Part shown: one piece after another, positions 37,431 to 51,350 of the stretch
Layout: the number at the start of each line of letters is the position of its first letter
Position numbering within the stretch: the first letter of the stretch is position 1
Origin: Rhea pennata
Lineage: Eukaryota; Chordata; Aves; Rheiformes; Rheidae
Assembly (NCBI RefSeq): GCF_028389875.1
Contig: NC_084672.1
Location: forward strand, 3,261,501 to 3,325,500
Direction of reading: 5' to 3'
DNA length: 64,000 nucleotides
Notes under the pieces: model-generated
Databases searched by the model: none
Told to the model about the DNA's origin: nothing
Seen by the model: the letters and a program-made list of their open reading frames with translations, nothing else
Translations under genes and position numbers: made by a program

Positions 37431-38369
37431 AGCACCAGGGTAAGTAAAAGCCCCACTTTCCTTAGCAGCTAGGTACCGCTCAGTGAAACAAATTTCTCAG
37501 CTACTTCGCTTCAAATCCTTGGCTTCAGAGCCTGATTTTTGGTTCTGGACCCTGGGAGTCTCTAGGGGCACCTGTTCCCCTGCAGCTCAGCTGAGAGCTG
37601 CCTTTTGGCTCTGGCAGCTGGTGCTGGATGTAGTTTTCCAGATGTGATTGAACCAGAGCCAGGTACAGGGAAAGGTAGAGAAACTTCAGCTCTGAGAGCG
37701 CCTCTTTGGTGAACATTGGAACCGTTGCCAAGGCAGGTTTTTGATTTTGCAGCAGGGCTCTCCTGTGCAGGAAACCAGGGGCAAAATCAGGATGGGGCAT
37801 GCGTGTGCAGCTTCCATATGGCTTTTTAAAGAGAAATGCTGTCTTCTAAGCTGGAATCATGCCTCACAGTTCAAAACTACGGCTGTACTGGCATAGAAAA
37901 ATACTGTTAGAGTCCTACAGCAGCTTTTACCAGATGACATCTCAGCCATGTACTCCATCAATGCTTCAAATACAGATGGAGGGTATGGATGAAGATACCT
38001 CTGCCCTTTGCCACTTCACCTACACAACATGGTCATTATTTCCAGTGTAAATGGCTCCTGCCTCTGCCTAGCTGTTCTAAGCAAGTTTCCGTGAAGCAGC
38101 AGTGAGGCATCAGAGGCCTGTGTTTGCTCAGCAGTGGTGTGCACACGCTTTTTCTGGGGTGGCTGTGCTCTGTTGGGTGACCTATTGACAGCCCCTGGCA
38201 CCATGACATTAATCTTCGGAGCAGGCATCCAAATACCAGAAGCACTGGAGTAGTACATGCAGAATAGAGGAATTCCAGAGGCAGATTTCTGTGCTGCTAC
38301 TGGGGATATTACATCAGAAAATCAGAAATAGGATCCAGAGTAGGACTGAGTGTTTAGGAAACTGCACCA

Positions 38370-38470
38370 CAGACTTAAGTGTAACTTTGGGCAGGCCTCT
38401 GCATCGTATTTTTTCATTTGTTAAATGGGGTATTAAAAATACCTCTTTGAGGGACTGAGTGTGGGTATGT
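38370..38470 (-). repeat. MIR-like SINE remnant
   Basis: Plus-strand order aactttgggcaggcctctgc, then tttcatttgttaaatggggt, attaaaaatacctctttgag. This is the reverse of the MIR core (cttgggcaagtcac...catctgtaaaatgggg...taatacctacctca). Confidence 0.55.
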
Positions 38471-41400
38471 TAGCAGTGGAGGTGTCCAGATGATGTGGGG
38501 CAGTACACTACAGCTGTGTTGTAGAGATGGTGGAATAGATGCTGTAGGAAATATATCTGGGTAGGTGCTTGTGTGGGTGTGACTGTGCCTGCCTGTGTAC
38601 GTGGCATCGGTGCTGGACTCGTGTATGTGTACTGTGAATATAGAGATGAGTATGTGGTATGTGCAGATCTGTAAATGAAAATTCTTCAGAACTGATTACA
38701 TGTTTGTATATTTTAAAGTTTATGGGTTTAAAAAAAATCTGTCCTCATAGGAAATATTTGCTTCTCATCAGAAACTTGTTAGACTGGAAATTTCACAGTA
38801 TTAATTTTTATGGCATTTCCTAAGCTGAACTAATTGGGTATTTTGGAAGGGGGAAGACAAGGGTGTGGATGTGTGTTTTTTACGTAGATTTCATGTAAAA
38901 TGTGATGTGGATTATCCCGCCAGCTATCTGAGCGATGTGTACAAGTTCTCTGTTGGAAAGTGCAAGTGATTATAGGCTGGTGACTAATAAATAATCCTTG
39001 GCTAACATGGGGTGGGCTCAATTAATGCTAATCCCTGCTCAGCAGTAGTAAAAGTTGGATGAAGTCAGGGAGATTTTGCAAGGCTGTTACTGACCTGAAC
39101 ATGAGAATGATGTGTTCATGCCTGAACATGATCCCCAAACTGCCTGAGTATAAAGATGAGGATTTTTCCTGTGCTGAGGCACACAGGACCTTATTAAAAG
39201 AAGAGCAGCAGTAGTTAGCCAAGATTATTAGAAATAAATCTGTTTTAACTAACAAAAGAGGTTGTATTCCTTGATGCAGAGCAACCTCCACCTGTGGTGC
39301 TCATCCAGCAATTTGATGCCCAGGAGTAAAAGCTCTCATCACTGTGGGATAAATTCAGTGATTCTTGAGCAGATCTTGATGCAAGTCTGGGGTCTTGCTT
39401 TTAGATGTATTCTGTTGGAAATAAGCAAAAGTCCAGAGAAGGTAAGGAAAAGCCTCACATCTGAGGTGAGACCCTGTTGGTTCAGGAGAGGCCCCAGAAT
39501 GGTGTGACAGCTCCCACAGGCTTTCTGCTGCTCTGGTAGAGAAGAGTTGTCAACGTGTCTTTCACTATTTGGAAGCAGACCCAGTCCTTTTATTGCTTTG
39601 TCCTCAAACTGTCAGGTTTCAACTATCTGCAGCTTAGGAAAAAGGAAAGATTTATATGCTCTGAAGAGAAACCCATGCTGACAGTAGGTAAATGCACTGT
39701 AGATGTTGGAATATTAAACAGCCAATTAAGTGCAAGGGATTTTGGAATCGGGGCTGTGATAGTCGTTTTCTCTCTGTTGTTATGATAGAAATAAGTTTAA
39801 ATCTGGAAATGGGAGGGTGGATTTCTTATGCTGTGTCCTAACAATCTTCAGAAGACAGTACTGCTCCTGCTTCCCCATCTTTCAGTGCATCCCAGAAGCC
39901 ACAGATAGGGATATTGTTTTGCTGTTCCTGCTAACATGGTCGTTGAGCCATAAGAGCTCACTTTGCATTTTTAGTGAAAGTTGAGTTTCCAGATTACAGT
40001 TGAATGCTGGCTTTTAAAACTCAACTAGATGAGCAGTTATGCCAGAAGGATACAGAGTCCTGACATGGTCAAGTCCTTGGTAAGATCATTCCACTGTTTA
40101 GCTGTGGGCGCTTCTGTGACTTTACAGTTTAGCATCTTTGTTTTGTCTTGTTTAGTGTCTCCTTCCCAAACTTTCACTTTTATCTGCTGTTGTCCAGGTG
40201 AGGCTGGTTGGCTAGCTGTAGCGATAACGTACCTTTGTGGGTTAAGCGATAACAAAAAGGAGAGCGAGCCTAGATAAAGCCAGATGTAGCTCACACCCAT
40301 GGAGGGAGCCAGGGTTACAAACTGCAGCCTGTAACCGGGCAGAGAAGCTTCGATGGGTTTTGTGACTTCCTAGAGGTCCTGGCGTGAGGGGTGACAAACC
40401 TGGGCCTGGACAGCTTTCAGTGCTGTGCCTGGACTGCCCATGCTGTCCGCCCTGTGTGCAAAATTAGTGTCTGGTCTAAGTCCCCATCAAGCTTCTGTTG
40501 TGTTCTCATGTAGCATGGGTGGTGTGCGTGCTCTGATGTCCTTGCATCTTCCCCTGGAAGCAGAACCTCTCTTGGAGCGATGCAGTTTCAAAGTGACAGT
40601 CCTCTGCAGTGAGCTGTTTAAACGTGCTTTCCTGTTAGTTTTCTTTGTTGCTGCTGTGAATTGTCTTCTCTTCTCCTGTGTGTGGCTCATTATTTCCCAT
40701 TAATTCATGGTTTGTGCAATTACCTCAGAAATGCAGGGGAGAGAGCAGGAGCCTGACTTTTCTTCTTGGTGTAGGTGACTTTGTAACTATACAGAGAGTG
40801 TGAGAGTTGGTTCTTGTCCTCTTGAAATGGCAAGTTACAAACCCATATCCTGCTGCCATGGTTCTGTGAGACAGTTTCTATTTTAGAGAGAGCTGGAAAG
40901 CTCAAGGAGCAGAAATACACTAGATATGTAGACTTTTCAGGTACCTGGTAAGACAACCTGAGTTGTTTTTGACAACAGTATTGTATCTGACGTGTCTTAC
41001 GGCACTTTACATTCTGTCCAGAAGATGCTGCAGACTTGAACCACGGCCTGTTGAGAAATTGAGAGCAATTGAGAGACTTCTTAAAAGTCCATTAAACAAA
41101 GAAAAACAGACAGTTTTAAATATATCCCAGTGAACTTTGTCGTGAAAGCTTTCAGTGCAGTCTGAGGAAGGAGTGTGTCTTGGGATGTGTGTCAAAGTGT
41201 CGCTCCTGCAGAAGCATTCTTTGAGGTTTCCTTGGCAGCTGGCTCTTCAGGTAAGTGTACAGATGTGATTTGGTCTGTTTTTTGCAGAGGAGAAAGCCAA
41301 CAAACAGCAAGGTAAAAGAGTTGTCTCTGATGAACACAACAATTTCTCTGCTTGTAGTTTGTGTTTACTGCAGACATGTTGTATCATTGGCTTCTTTGTA

Positions 41401-41861
41401 TGAAGGCTGTTTTTTCTTGAGGAGTTGTATTCGTACACAGGCTTTTAACTACTACAAAGGACCTCTTATTTCCAGGTGAACTGCAGAATCTCATTACTAG
41501 CAGCAGTGGCAGAGCTTTGAAGATTTCTGGCCTAATTATCTTATTTGTGCTGTGAGTAGCAGGGAAGTCCATGTGCTGTCAGGGAGACTTAGGTATTGTG
41601 CCAGTTGTACAAGGGTAGGAGAAAAAGGCGTCATGAAAAGGCTTGTGCAGAGGGTTTGTTCTGACTTTGCAGGCTGGCTTGGGCTGTGTGCATGTTCCCC
41701 AGCTGTACAGGTGCTGTGGGCTTTCCTGCAAGAACTGAAGGGGGTGAATAGGAAGGGATCAGAAACTGCTGTGTTCTGGACTCCAGCCATGGTCCTGTAA
41801 ATGCCTTTTTTGGATGACGGTCATGAAAGGCCTAGCCTGCAAGGCTGAGTGGGTTTTGTTT

Positions 41862-41865
<4 letters not shown>

Positions 41866-41896
<31 letters not shown>
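41866..41896. repeat. (TG)n microsatellite
   Basis: About 15 uninterrupted TG units, followed nine bases later by a C9 run. Confidence 0.95.
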
Positions 41897-41898
<2 letters not shown>

Positions 41899-44337
41899 CC
41901 ACCCTCCCCCCCCCACCATCAAGACTTTAAATGCAGATTAATGTATGTGAAATCTGCCATTTGGACAAGCATCATGTACTGTCCCTGAGGAATATTCAGG
42001 CTTGTTTTGTGTGCATGCGACTTTTGCAATAGTAGTATTAGGCAGGAAATTTTAGGTGCATTCATGTAATTGCCAACATCCTCAGGTATGTGGGGTTTTG
42101 ACAAACTGGATTTCTTCCTTTCTCCTCTATTCATGTTCTAACAGGAGAGAGATGCAGAGGAAGACTGTGAACTTGAGAAAGGGAGTAAGTAGTAGAAGGA
42201 GCTGTGGCTTGGGGGCAGTGAACTACGGAACACATCCTGAGCTTGCAAACTCCATTAGCATAGCCCAAGGGTGTCTCTGGAAGTGAACAACTGGATGGGG
42301 CACAGCTTTGACAGGGGCTGCTGATGGATTGTGACAAGAGCTGGGCAGTGACGACCAGGAAGGGAAGAGGAGATGTTTGCTGAGGCTGCATGAAGCATTT
42401 TCATAAACTAACTTTAGGAACAAAACCAAGAGGGTTGTTCCCAAGAGAGTGCAGTTTTGGTCCTCTTTTGGGAGACTTAGAGGCAGAGCTACAGAGGTGG
42501 ACAGCTTTGTTTTCCCCTTCAGCTGCGGACAACGCTCTTCTGTGTCAAGCTGGGCGGCAGTATGGACTTTGCTATGCCTTGGCCTGTTGGGCTTCCCTCC
42601 ACCCTGGGTGGAAGATGCTGGGTGGTGCCTCAGAGAGGTCCTCTGAACTTCAGTGTCTTGCTGCTGCTGCAGAGATTGATCCTTTTTGTTAGCCACTCTC
42701 TCTATGGATGGACTGTCTGGTTGTTGAATAGCTAATTTTGTGCACGTGAGCCTTATAACTGCAAAGGTTGTGGGCAAAATGAAATAAGCTTAAGGGAAAT
42801 GTGTGTGGGCAGTGAGGGACAGCCATGCATTTGCACACCACCTCAGAGACTGTTCTAGAGACTTACTTATTTATGCTCAGATACAATGAATCTTCCACTA
42901 GCTGTTATGAAGACAGTTGAGATACTGACTCTCTCTATTCATATCTTTATGGTTTAACGAGGTGTCTGTATGTTTCTTGTGTATGGAAGACCATTTCTGA
43001 GGCAGATAAAATCTAACTAAGAGTAAGCTCTGTGTAGCAAGAAGACAAGGAAGAGGAGTTCTGGTGTATTTGATACCTTGATCATCTGTAGAAAGCAGAG
43101 GGATGAGAAAAATCTTTGATTAAGACCTTTAAGGTATTCAACAATTCAGAAATATTTAAATGCATTCCATCCTCAGCACTTTTTCTTAGGTCTTCTTTGG
43201 GTCTCCATATTGCCCTTACTCCATGGGAACAGGCAAGATCACAGCCAAAAAGCATTGAGGATAGTAGCTTGTTCCACAAATACTGCAGGTGTCTAATCAG
43301 CAAGGAATCTGTAAAAGCTGTTTTCTCTGGTCTTCTCTCTCGGCTATTGGTGTAGGGCTCAGCGTCATCTTTCAAAACTGTCCTGTTAGCAGGTTCATGG
43401 GCAGATTTGGTCCTGTGGCAGGCTGAGCTGGCGCAGAAGCTCAGCAAATGCTATTTCTTTCTGTGCATGGCTGTAGTGAAACTCCCAGTACTGCTTTGTA
43501 GATGAAGCCAGTCTCCAAAACTTTTGTTTATTCCTAATAACGTTCCCTGTGGCTTGAATATCCGGAACACTGATTGCGGGGTAAAGTAAGTATGCGAAGT
43601 TGAGTAATCCTTGCACATCCCGAGTATCGTGTTCCCTTTCTGTGCTTCCAGATTAGCAGCTGGTCTGGAAAACAGAGCTGTTGAGAACCGTTCTGTCTGG
43701 TCCCCTCAGCTGCCCACCTTCTTTTTTGTTTAAAAAGCCCATGTGTCATTTGCTTTCAACAAACGAAAGATGTTTCTTACAAGCTAGTGTTTACTAGTGT
43801 GGGAATGTGATTTACTAGAGAAGAGAAATGCCTGTGTTTTCAACTGGAGCAAGAGTTCATAATTTTTATAGACCTTTCAAGAATAGATTTCCTGAAAGCA
43901 AACAGAGATGAATGGTGAGATTATAGCTATGTAAAACAACAATGTAATACCATGATTGCTCGGTACTAACGGCTTGTTATCCTATACCAAATTGGAATGG
44001 TTTGGGCTCGTAGGAGAAAACATGCCTTTCCAGAGGTGGCTTTGGAGCCGAGACGATTCAGATGAGAAGCCAATTTCAGATTCTTGGGCAATTTCTTTCT
44101 CCCCTGTTGAGGGAGATGAGGACTGTAGGGGAGCTCTCTTACCCCAGCTCCCTTCCAGAGTATTCAGGGAGGAGCAGCTTTCAGAAAAGCAGTGCATAGT
44201 TTCTGTGTACAGTCTGAAAGCCAGCAAAGTCTCATGCTGCCCCTTTGAGTTAGATGAGGGTCTCAGCTTCCCTAATGTTTTCTGAGGGTTCTCTGACTTG
44301 CTCATCTTTCAGAGATAAGGGAGCAGCAGTGCAGACT

Positions 44338-44351
44338 CCCCCCCCCCCCCC
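44338..44351. repeat. C14 homopolymer
   Basis: Fourteen consecutive C. Confidence 0.9.
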
Positions 44352-47300
44352 AGACAGTGAGTGAGTGGTGCTGTGTCAGTGTCTCTCCTTAGCCTTATTT
44401 TCAAACTGCTCCAGATAGCACACTGGCTGGGCAGGATAGGAGCAGCCAGCCTGCAGCTCGTGAGCCTTGGACGACTCCCAGACGATCAGAGCACAGCATC
44501 CAAGCCAGGACTCAAGCTTTGGGGCTGAGCCACATGCAACAGAGACTGCTGGATTGTTCGAGTGCCTGGGTATAGGGAGAAATTACCAAGCGACTGGTGC
44601 TTAATGTCTTTAGATCCCTTTGAGATCCAGGGTTGTACCTCATCCACCCGTGTAACCCCCATGAAACACAGACATCAGCATCACCCCATGCCCATTTTCT
44701 GCTGTCTGTGCCATGTGCTTCTTGCCAAGGGCAGGCTTTTGGTTTGTGGCCCTTCAGGACAGGAGGATGTTTAGCTTCTCCTGGCCTAACCCTGCTCAGA
44801 ATTGCACTAAATCAATAACGTCGTTGTGGTTTCACAGAGTGGCAGAAGAGGCCTGTAGTTGGAGCACAGGCTGGTGCTCGTGGCCTGGGGCACTTTTCAG
44901 CACAGCTGCAAACACTGAGTGTGCTGTGCTTGCTCTGCCCCAGCGTTAGCGTGGGGAAGGTACCCAAGGCCCATGCGTGTCCCCTCTTGCCATATTTGTG
45001 TCCACGAGCCTCAAGGAGGTCGAGGCACCAGATGCTTGGCCTTGACTGTCTTCCATGTCTGTGACTTGCAGGTGTTGGTGGTGCAGAGAATTACATTGAC
45101 TGGACCAGGAAGGATGCTCTTAAAATAGTTGTGGTTTGGGGAGGGGCTGTGTTCCCCTGTGCTGCTCCATGTGCAGCTCTGCCAGCCAGTTACCTCGCTG
45201 GCTGTGTTGGACAGTTCAGTGCTGCAGGTAACAAGAGGCGGAAAAGGATGTATGGACTTAGCTTGAGCTCCTGCTTCTTGCAGTGTTGGAGATGCAGGCA
45301 GCATCTGAGTATGCCTGTCTGGAGCCGGGTGGGATCTCGAGTAGATGCATGCATGATGCCCTGGCCTTCCTCCAGCTCAAATTCACTGCAGTGACCTCTG
45401 CTGAGACATGTATGTTGAAAGGGACCAAACTCCTGTGTTTCTTGGTTTCTTTCTCTGGGATCTCAACTTTTACATGATTTACTGGGATGTTTTTTGGCTG
45501 CCCTACATCTATGCACCCTGGAAAACCTTACAGCAGCTTATTTGGGCTTGTGGAAGAAATTGTTTTTGCAAGGAGTGCTGTGGCGTGTAATGGAATAGCT
45601 TTGCAGTGACATAGTTTTTGTACTGCATTATGTCTGTACTGGCTTTTGGGCTGCTCTTGGGCTAAAAATATGGCCCATTAAAACTTCTGGAACGGGATGT
45701 AACTGTGTTTTGAAGGTACTTTATTCCTTATGTACTATTGCTAAGTGATTTAACTGAGACCGCTTGTGGAGACCTGCTTTGTAAGACAATTTTTCTGAAG
45801 TGTAAGGCAGTGCTTCCCACTAAGCTGAGAAAAGAGTCAAGTGGTTGGGCTTCTCATAGTAGGGCTGTGGGGCTGCCCAGAGGACTGGGAGCTGGGAAGC
45901 AGAGCTTGTGAGCTGCATTCATGTCTTGGCACTCGCTGATGAAGTCTCTGGACCAGATATTTCCATTTCTGATTCTCTCTACCCGCAGATGACAAGAAAT
46001 TCAGAATTGCATTGAAAAGATTAGCATTAGGAGTTTTACCACCTAGTTCATTTGAAACTGAATGCGCTTGAAATGCATTGAACAAATGGACAGTGGCCTT
46101 TCTCCTCCCTGAGGACAGCTTTTACATGGACGGGAGACTACAGATGGGGCCCAAAGCAGAAATGCAAATACACAGGGCTGTGATATGAAGCATTTGGCAG
46201 CATCACAGGCTTAAGAGCTCTCTCCCCACGGCTGCTTGATCCCGCTCTGTCAGTTGTGCTGACACAGCTGGTTGTGGGCTGCACTGTGAACTGTGTGAGT
46301 AGAGCTTTGGCCTCAAAATGATGGGATTAAAGCCTGTGCTGCTGGCACCATGAAGTTGGCTATGCCTGGTGCACCCAGCGCTGTTTGTGTGAAGCCCTCA
46401 GAGCTGTACTTGCTTCAGAATGACTGATGTGAATACAACTTTGCAAAGAAACACAGTAGTGAGCATGAACAGCTAATTAGTTTTTATAACTCCCTTTTGT
46501 TTGCTTTTGAAGACACAAGTTTCTCGCTTGCTTGCCTGGCTCCTGTTTGGTGTCCTGACAATGTCAGCACAAGTGTGTGAAGCTCATGTTACACGGGCGG
46601 AGTTCAGACAGGTTTGATTTCAGCACAGGTCTCGTCCCCAAGCTGTTCCAGCACTTTCCCGACAAGAGGGAATCAGCGTCAAAACAGGTTTGGCCCCAAG
46701 ACTGTTAACAAAACATTTCTGAGGGGCAGATCTCCCATGTTAATGAGTTCAGTGGTGGGCTGACTGGTTTTTGTAGAAGAAAAGGTCAGATTTGTTGCCT
46801 AGGCTATGTAGAAAGGTTTTGTTCTGGAACAGACTGCTCCTGATCTGCTCCCTTGTCTGCTGAGCTGCCAGGCACTAGGTCTGAATAATGTTTTCGTGTC
46901 TCTGCTGCTGCTTCCTAGCTTTTTCCTCAGCAAAGAGCATTTGAGAGGTTTTTGCTGCCTGTTCCCACCCTTGCAGTGCAGTTTACCCAGCAAGCTGGTG
47001 TCTGCCTAACTCTGAGCATCCTTGTGTAAGGATATAGGAGCGACCACCCACTTAGCCATTCCCGAGCTCTTTTGGCGTCACAGCCCCAAGTGGAGACCAG
47101 ATCCAGCTCCGAGGGTAAATCTCTCCGGTCTGAGGCCTGGTAGCTTGCTGCCTGGCTCTTCCGGGCTGCTTCCCGGAGGAGTTTCCGCTCTTGCAGCGTG
47201 AGTGTTGGGAGCTGCCGCTGTGCGGTGGGAGAAGGTCTGCTGCGGTGGCGTGGGTGGAGTGGTGGCCTAGGCTGGCACTTGAGACGAGAGGGGCTGTGTG

Positions 47301-48042
47301 GGGGGTGTGTGTGTGTGTGTGTAGGGGGGGGTATGAATGTATGTTTTTTGTGAATATGTCCATTGGAGGCTGGGGAGTTTCTGAGTTCAGATCAGCAGCT
47401 TGGGCCAATTTAAAACACTTTTGGTTTCAAGCTTGCCAACAAACTTGGAGTTTGTTTTTACTCACAAGCTTTAACAAATGGAGTCTATTGAAAGTGTTCT
47501 CAGTGAAACACTTTTTTTTTTCCCCCTCAGAAGCTGTTAGCTGTCTTCAAGAAACAACATTTTAATTGAAGCCATGATAAAAGTAGAGCTGCAGTGGTTG
47601 TTTTAAAGTTTAATAAATTAAACAGCCTTGTTTTTAATGCAAAAATCTTTTTTTTCTCTTTTTTCTTTTCTTTTTTTTTTTTTTTAAAGAAGCTATATGC
47701 TTTAAAACTGTCAGAATAAAACCTACAACTTTGAAGTCTTAAAATACTTTGGGAAATGCTGTATGTTTTTTACTGGTTATATGGAACAGCTGAACTGACT
47801 TAACTGGAACAAAATTAGAGGAACAAAGAGGTTTTGTTTCCAGAGTGTATTCTTTGCCCTTTGACAGCCCCGTCTGGCTCACGCTCCAAGTTAGATACCC
47901 GGAGCAGGTCATTGTCAGCCTCCCGCTTTGGTTAGGCTTTTCGCATAACAGAGCGGTTGGAACAATAGTGATGTGGTTATAAAAGAGCAAAACTCATGGG
48001 AAGATTCAGGGGTAAGAGCAGAACTTGGAGCTCCTGTAGCTG

Positions 48043-48067
48043 TTTTTTTTTTTTTTTTTTTTTTTTT
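48043..48067. repeat. T25 homopolymer
   Basis: Twenty-five consecutive T, followed by GGTTTGGTTTTTTG. The sequence beyond it on the minus strand is not recognisable as a retrocopy. Confidence 0.9.
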
Positions 48068-49539
48068 GGTTTGGTTTTTTGAGGGGGTCTGAATCTCTCT
48101 ACGGCAGTTCCTCTTCTTAAATTCCACGTTTGTGCTGAGTGCAAGGATACCAAAGGCTAACAGGATTTTTCCCAGGCTGGTGCTTGATATTGGGTCCTCT
48201 ATGGTTGCACGCTCTCAGCGTGGTCTCGAGGTGGAACGCTTGCCTTCCGTGAAAGGTGTTTTACATCTCCCAGTGAATACTCCCTTTTGCACAGCAACTT
48301 TTCTCTGCAAAATTGTAAAATGGTGAGATGGTTTCTAAGCACATGGAACATCTCTTTAGTGTGGGGACTTGGAGACCAGCTCGAGGAAGTGCTCATGTTC
48401 CCTGTTCTGCTGTGGCAGTCCTTCGAGGCTATTTGCATGCAAGCAGACTCGCTGTATAGTGTGTCTTCAGCTAGGGAAGAATAAGCAGCGGGAGGAGATG
48501 AGCAGCTGAGAAATGGAGCTCTCGTTTCCATGCAAATATCCTATAAAGAACAAAAGGAGGAGAGAAGCATGCACAGAGATAGGATCTGCAAACAGAAGAG
48601 ATCCGGGGTTGTTTTCTCAGTGAGGCAGCATCGAGTCCCCGTGAATGTGGTTTTGACACTGTTGTGCACTGTGGGTCTCGTGGGTTAATCACAGATGCTG
48701 CTTTTGTTTCTAACTTCTCTAGGGCTAAATCCTTCGCCCTCAATCTGCAGGAATTTTGCTCTTGACTTTACTATGGTAGAATTAGGGCTTTTAGGGTCTG
48801 CTGCTGAAATAACACAAGCTATCTCTTCTTTCCAAGTCCCCCAACTTGTGCTGGAGGAGGTAGGCTGCAAAATAACATAAATGTTGCCTTCGGTTTTTCA
48901 CTGACTGTGTCTGTGTCTGAGGTTCCTGGGGACACATCTCATTGCATTTAGGACTGCTGTATGGTAAGGTTCCCTGTGATCTCTTTCTCAGTGCATTGGA
49001 GAGAGCTTATTTCTCTTTCTTGGCGCCTGAGAGCAATGGGAATGTGTCAGAGGATGGGAGGCCCACTGGCAAGATACTATCATGTCAACAGCAGCCTCAC
49101 TGCAGTCCAAACCTCTTCCATTTGGAGCTTAACAGCCCTGCCAAGCTTGAAGGTCTTTGAGAGGAGATGGGGCTGGAGATAAGGACAGCCCTTGTGATAT
49201 GCTTGAATTAATGTGGCAATGGCAAAGAGCTCTCAGGCCTGATTGGCATTCGCTGCAGCAGACAGCTGGGGTACTTTTAGACTTGGCTGCTCAGAACCAT
49301 CTGCCTGTCCCCGTGGTAGAGGGTAGTAGCTGGGTAACACAGGTAGCAGAAACAAATGCATGTCTGCCTTTTCCACCACTGCCCTGAGCAAGGCTCAGGC
49401 CTCTGTTCTTCAGTGTTTGTGTCCTTTTGACTTGCACGTATTAAGCTAGTTACAAGCCAGTGCACTGCCTGCTTTGCACACACTGAATTTACTAGTTTGC
49501 TTAGAAATAGGTGTCAGCAAGATGTCAGCCTGATCTTAC

Positions 49540-49700
49540 TAAGATCTCATTAATTCTGTGGAATACTCTGTAGAGAATATATTAATATTCTTACTCTGTT
49601 GACATGTATTAACATATATAATAGTTGTATAATTGTTACTAATAATTATAATAAGCTGCTTCTCATAGACAATAGTCAGAATGAATATTCAGGAGTCTCC
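49540..49700. promoter_or_regulatory. AT-rich candidate regulatory block
   Basis: Dense in ATTAAT/AATATTAATATT/AATTATAATAAG motifs, including TGTTGACATGTATTAACA. AT-rich within otherwise balanced intron. Function is inference. Confidence 0.25.
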
Positions 49701-50010
49701 ATAAGGAGCTCTTAAATCACAATTGGTGGACAGGTTGGTTCATGTAAGTGGGGCTGAGAAGTACCAGTTTACTGCATGTTTCCACCTAGGAGTGGTGTGG
49801 GACTGGGAGGCCAGACTTCTTGTGTGTAGCTGAATGTGTTTATCTGTGTTGGCTGGTTGGAGCGGGCAGTTTGGATCAGGGAATTTCCATGCTTTTAGCT
49901 GGAAATTGCTGTTCCCTACCCTGGCATTTGCTGTCATTCAGCAGAGGCAAGGTCATTTTACATGTGCATGCTCCTATGCCACTGCAGTGCAAAAGAAAGA
50001 TAACATTGCT

Positions 50011-50046
50011 TAAGTCACCTTCAGCCTGTAAGTCACCTTCAGCCTG
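50011..50046 (+). repeat. Perfect 18-bp tandem duplication
   Basis: TAAGTCACCTTCAGCCTG occurs twice in direct succession with no mismatch, implying a recent slippage or duplication event. Confidence 0.9.
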
Positions 50047-51350
50047 TAGCATCAGATTAGAGAAGCCCATTCTGCTCTCTATTATGGAAAGATCACTGTC
50101 AGTGGTAGAGTCATCTAGGGATGTCCTTTCTTCAACTACTCTAACTCGATGTTCTTCAGACCACTACCCTAGGTGAGGTAAAGCTCTTGCTTGTGAGTAT
50201 TACATTTGCTTATATAATTGCTACCCTACTAGCCTGAATATTGACATTAGTTACAGTAGAAAACCAAGCAAAATCCCCTAATTTTTAGCTCATTAAAAGA
50301 GCTTTTAGATGCTTTTTAGATGTGTTCTTAAATATAAAAACCCGCTAAGAAGCACATGGAAACCCACGGTGATTACAATACAACACTTGACTCTGAGAGA
50401 ACGACTCTTCTTCATTTGCTGGAAAATATTACCTGGTAACATATCTGAAAGCTTGACATAGGGCGACAAGTCAGCATGATTATGGCAAGGAAGCAATGTT
50501 CAGGATTGCCCAAAGAAAGATTAACTTTTCAAGTCAGCTTTTACTGATACAAACTGTCAACCACTGTGTTGCAATAAAGAGTAGAAATAACTCCCCCCTT
50601 TAAGATCAGCATTTCATATTTAGTTATCTAAAGTGCTGGGTGTTGCAAGACTTCATAAAAATGATTTTGAAATATTCTGCTGTGTTTACCTTACAGAAAG
50701 GCAAGTGCTGCCAGCTGGCAGGTGCTCTCGGCAGTATCTCATCCCTGGAGATGTTCGGGGTGGAGCGTGCGTTAGAACATCCTGTCCGTCTTGCAAGGGT
50801 CAAAACAGGATTGTTCCCAGCAGCACACTTTTCTGCAAAGCTCTATCCAATTCAGGTTTGAAAGCCCCAGGCTTGGTTTTCTGCTCCGTTCTGCTGGGTA
50901 TCAGTTTCCTGTTCCCAAGTTTTCCGTTGCAGGAAAGCTTTCTCCTGGGTTCCAGGAGTGCTCTCTAAATGCCATGTGTGCATGTATTTGCCAAATACTT
51001 GGTGGACAAGTTGCTAGAGGATGGATCTCTGAATTACATCTCATGGTTTTGGGCCTTGCAGGATCAGTATATGCTCTGCTCAGTAAATAGCTTTTTATTA
51101 AGCTTGTAATACGCAATATAGAAGTAATTTTTCTTCCTTCCTGGTGTGACCACGTTGCTTCATGTTACAGTTTTCATTGTTATGCCTACATGGTTTTTTA
51201 ACAGTCTGCATTAAGCTTGTGAGCTCTTGGTGGCAAGGATTGTGGGCTGTCTCTTAATGTTGTATTTGTGAAGTGCAGTTGTTCCTTGATGTTAGAGTAA
51301 GACTACCACAAGCGAAATAATGCAGCTTACTGTCCTAATCCTGCTTAAGC

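Larger units (their letters stand above)
37431..49500 (+). other. Intron 1 of second gene, middle part
   Basis: About 12 kb with no recognisable exon. It contains a minus-strand MIR-like remnant (38370-38470), a TG microsatellite (41866-41896), a C14 run (44338-44351), a GT tract near 47304-47322, a polypyrimidine region at 47648-47687 and T25 at 48043-48067. ORFs up to 184 codons are scattered on both strands and look random in composition. Confidence 0.5.

Noticed and set aside
48043..48067. T25 run as the poly(A) tail of a minus-strand retrocopy
   Set aside because: The adjoining sequence shows no recognisable gene or SINE. Treated as simple homopolymer.
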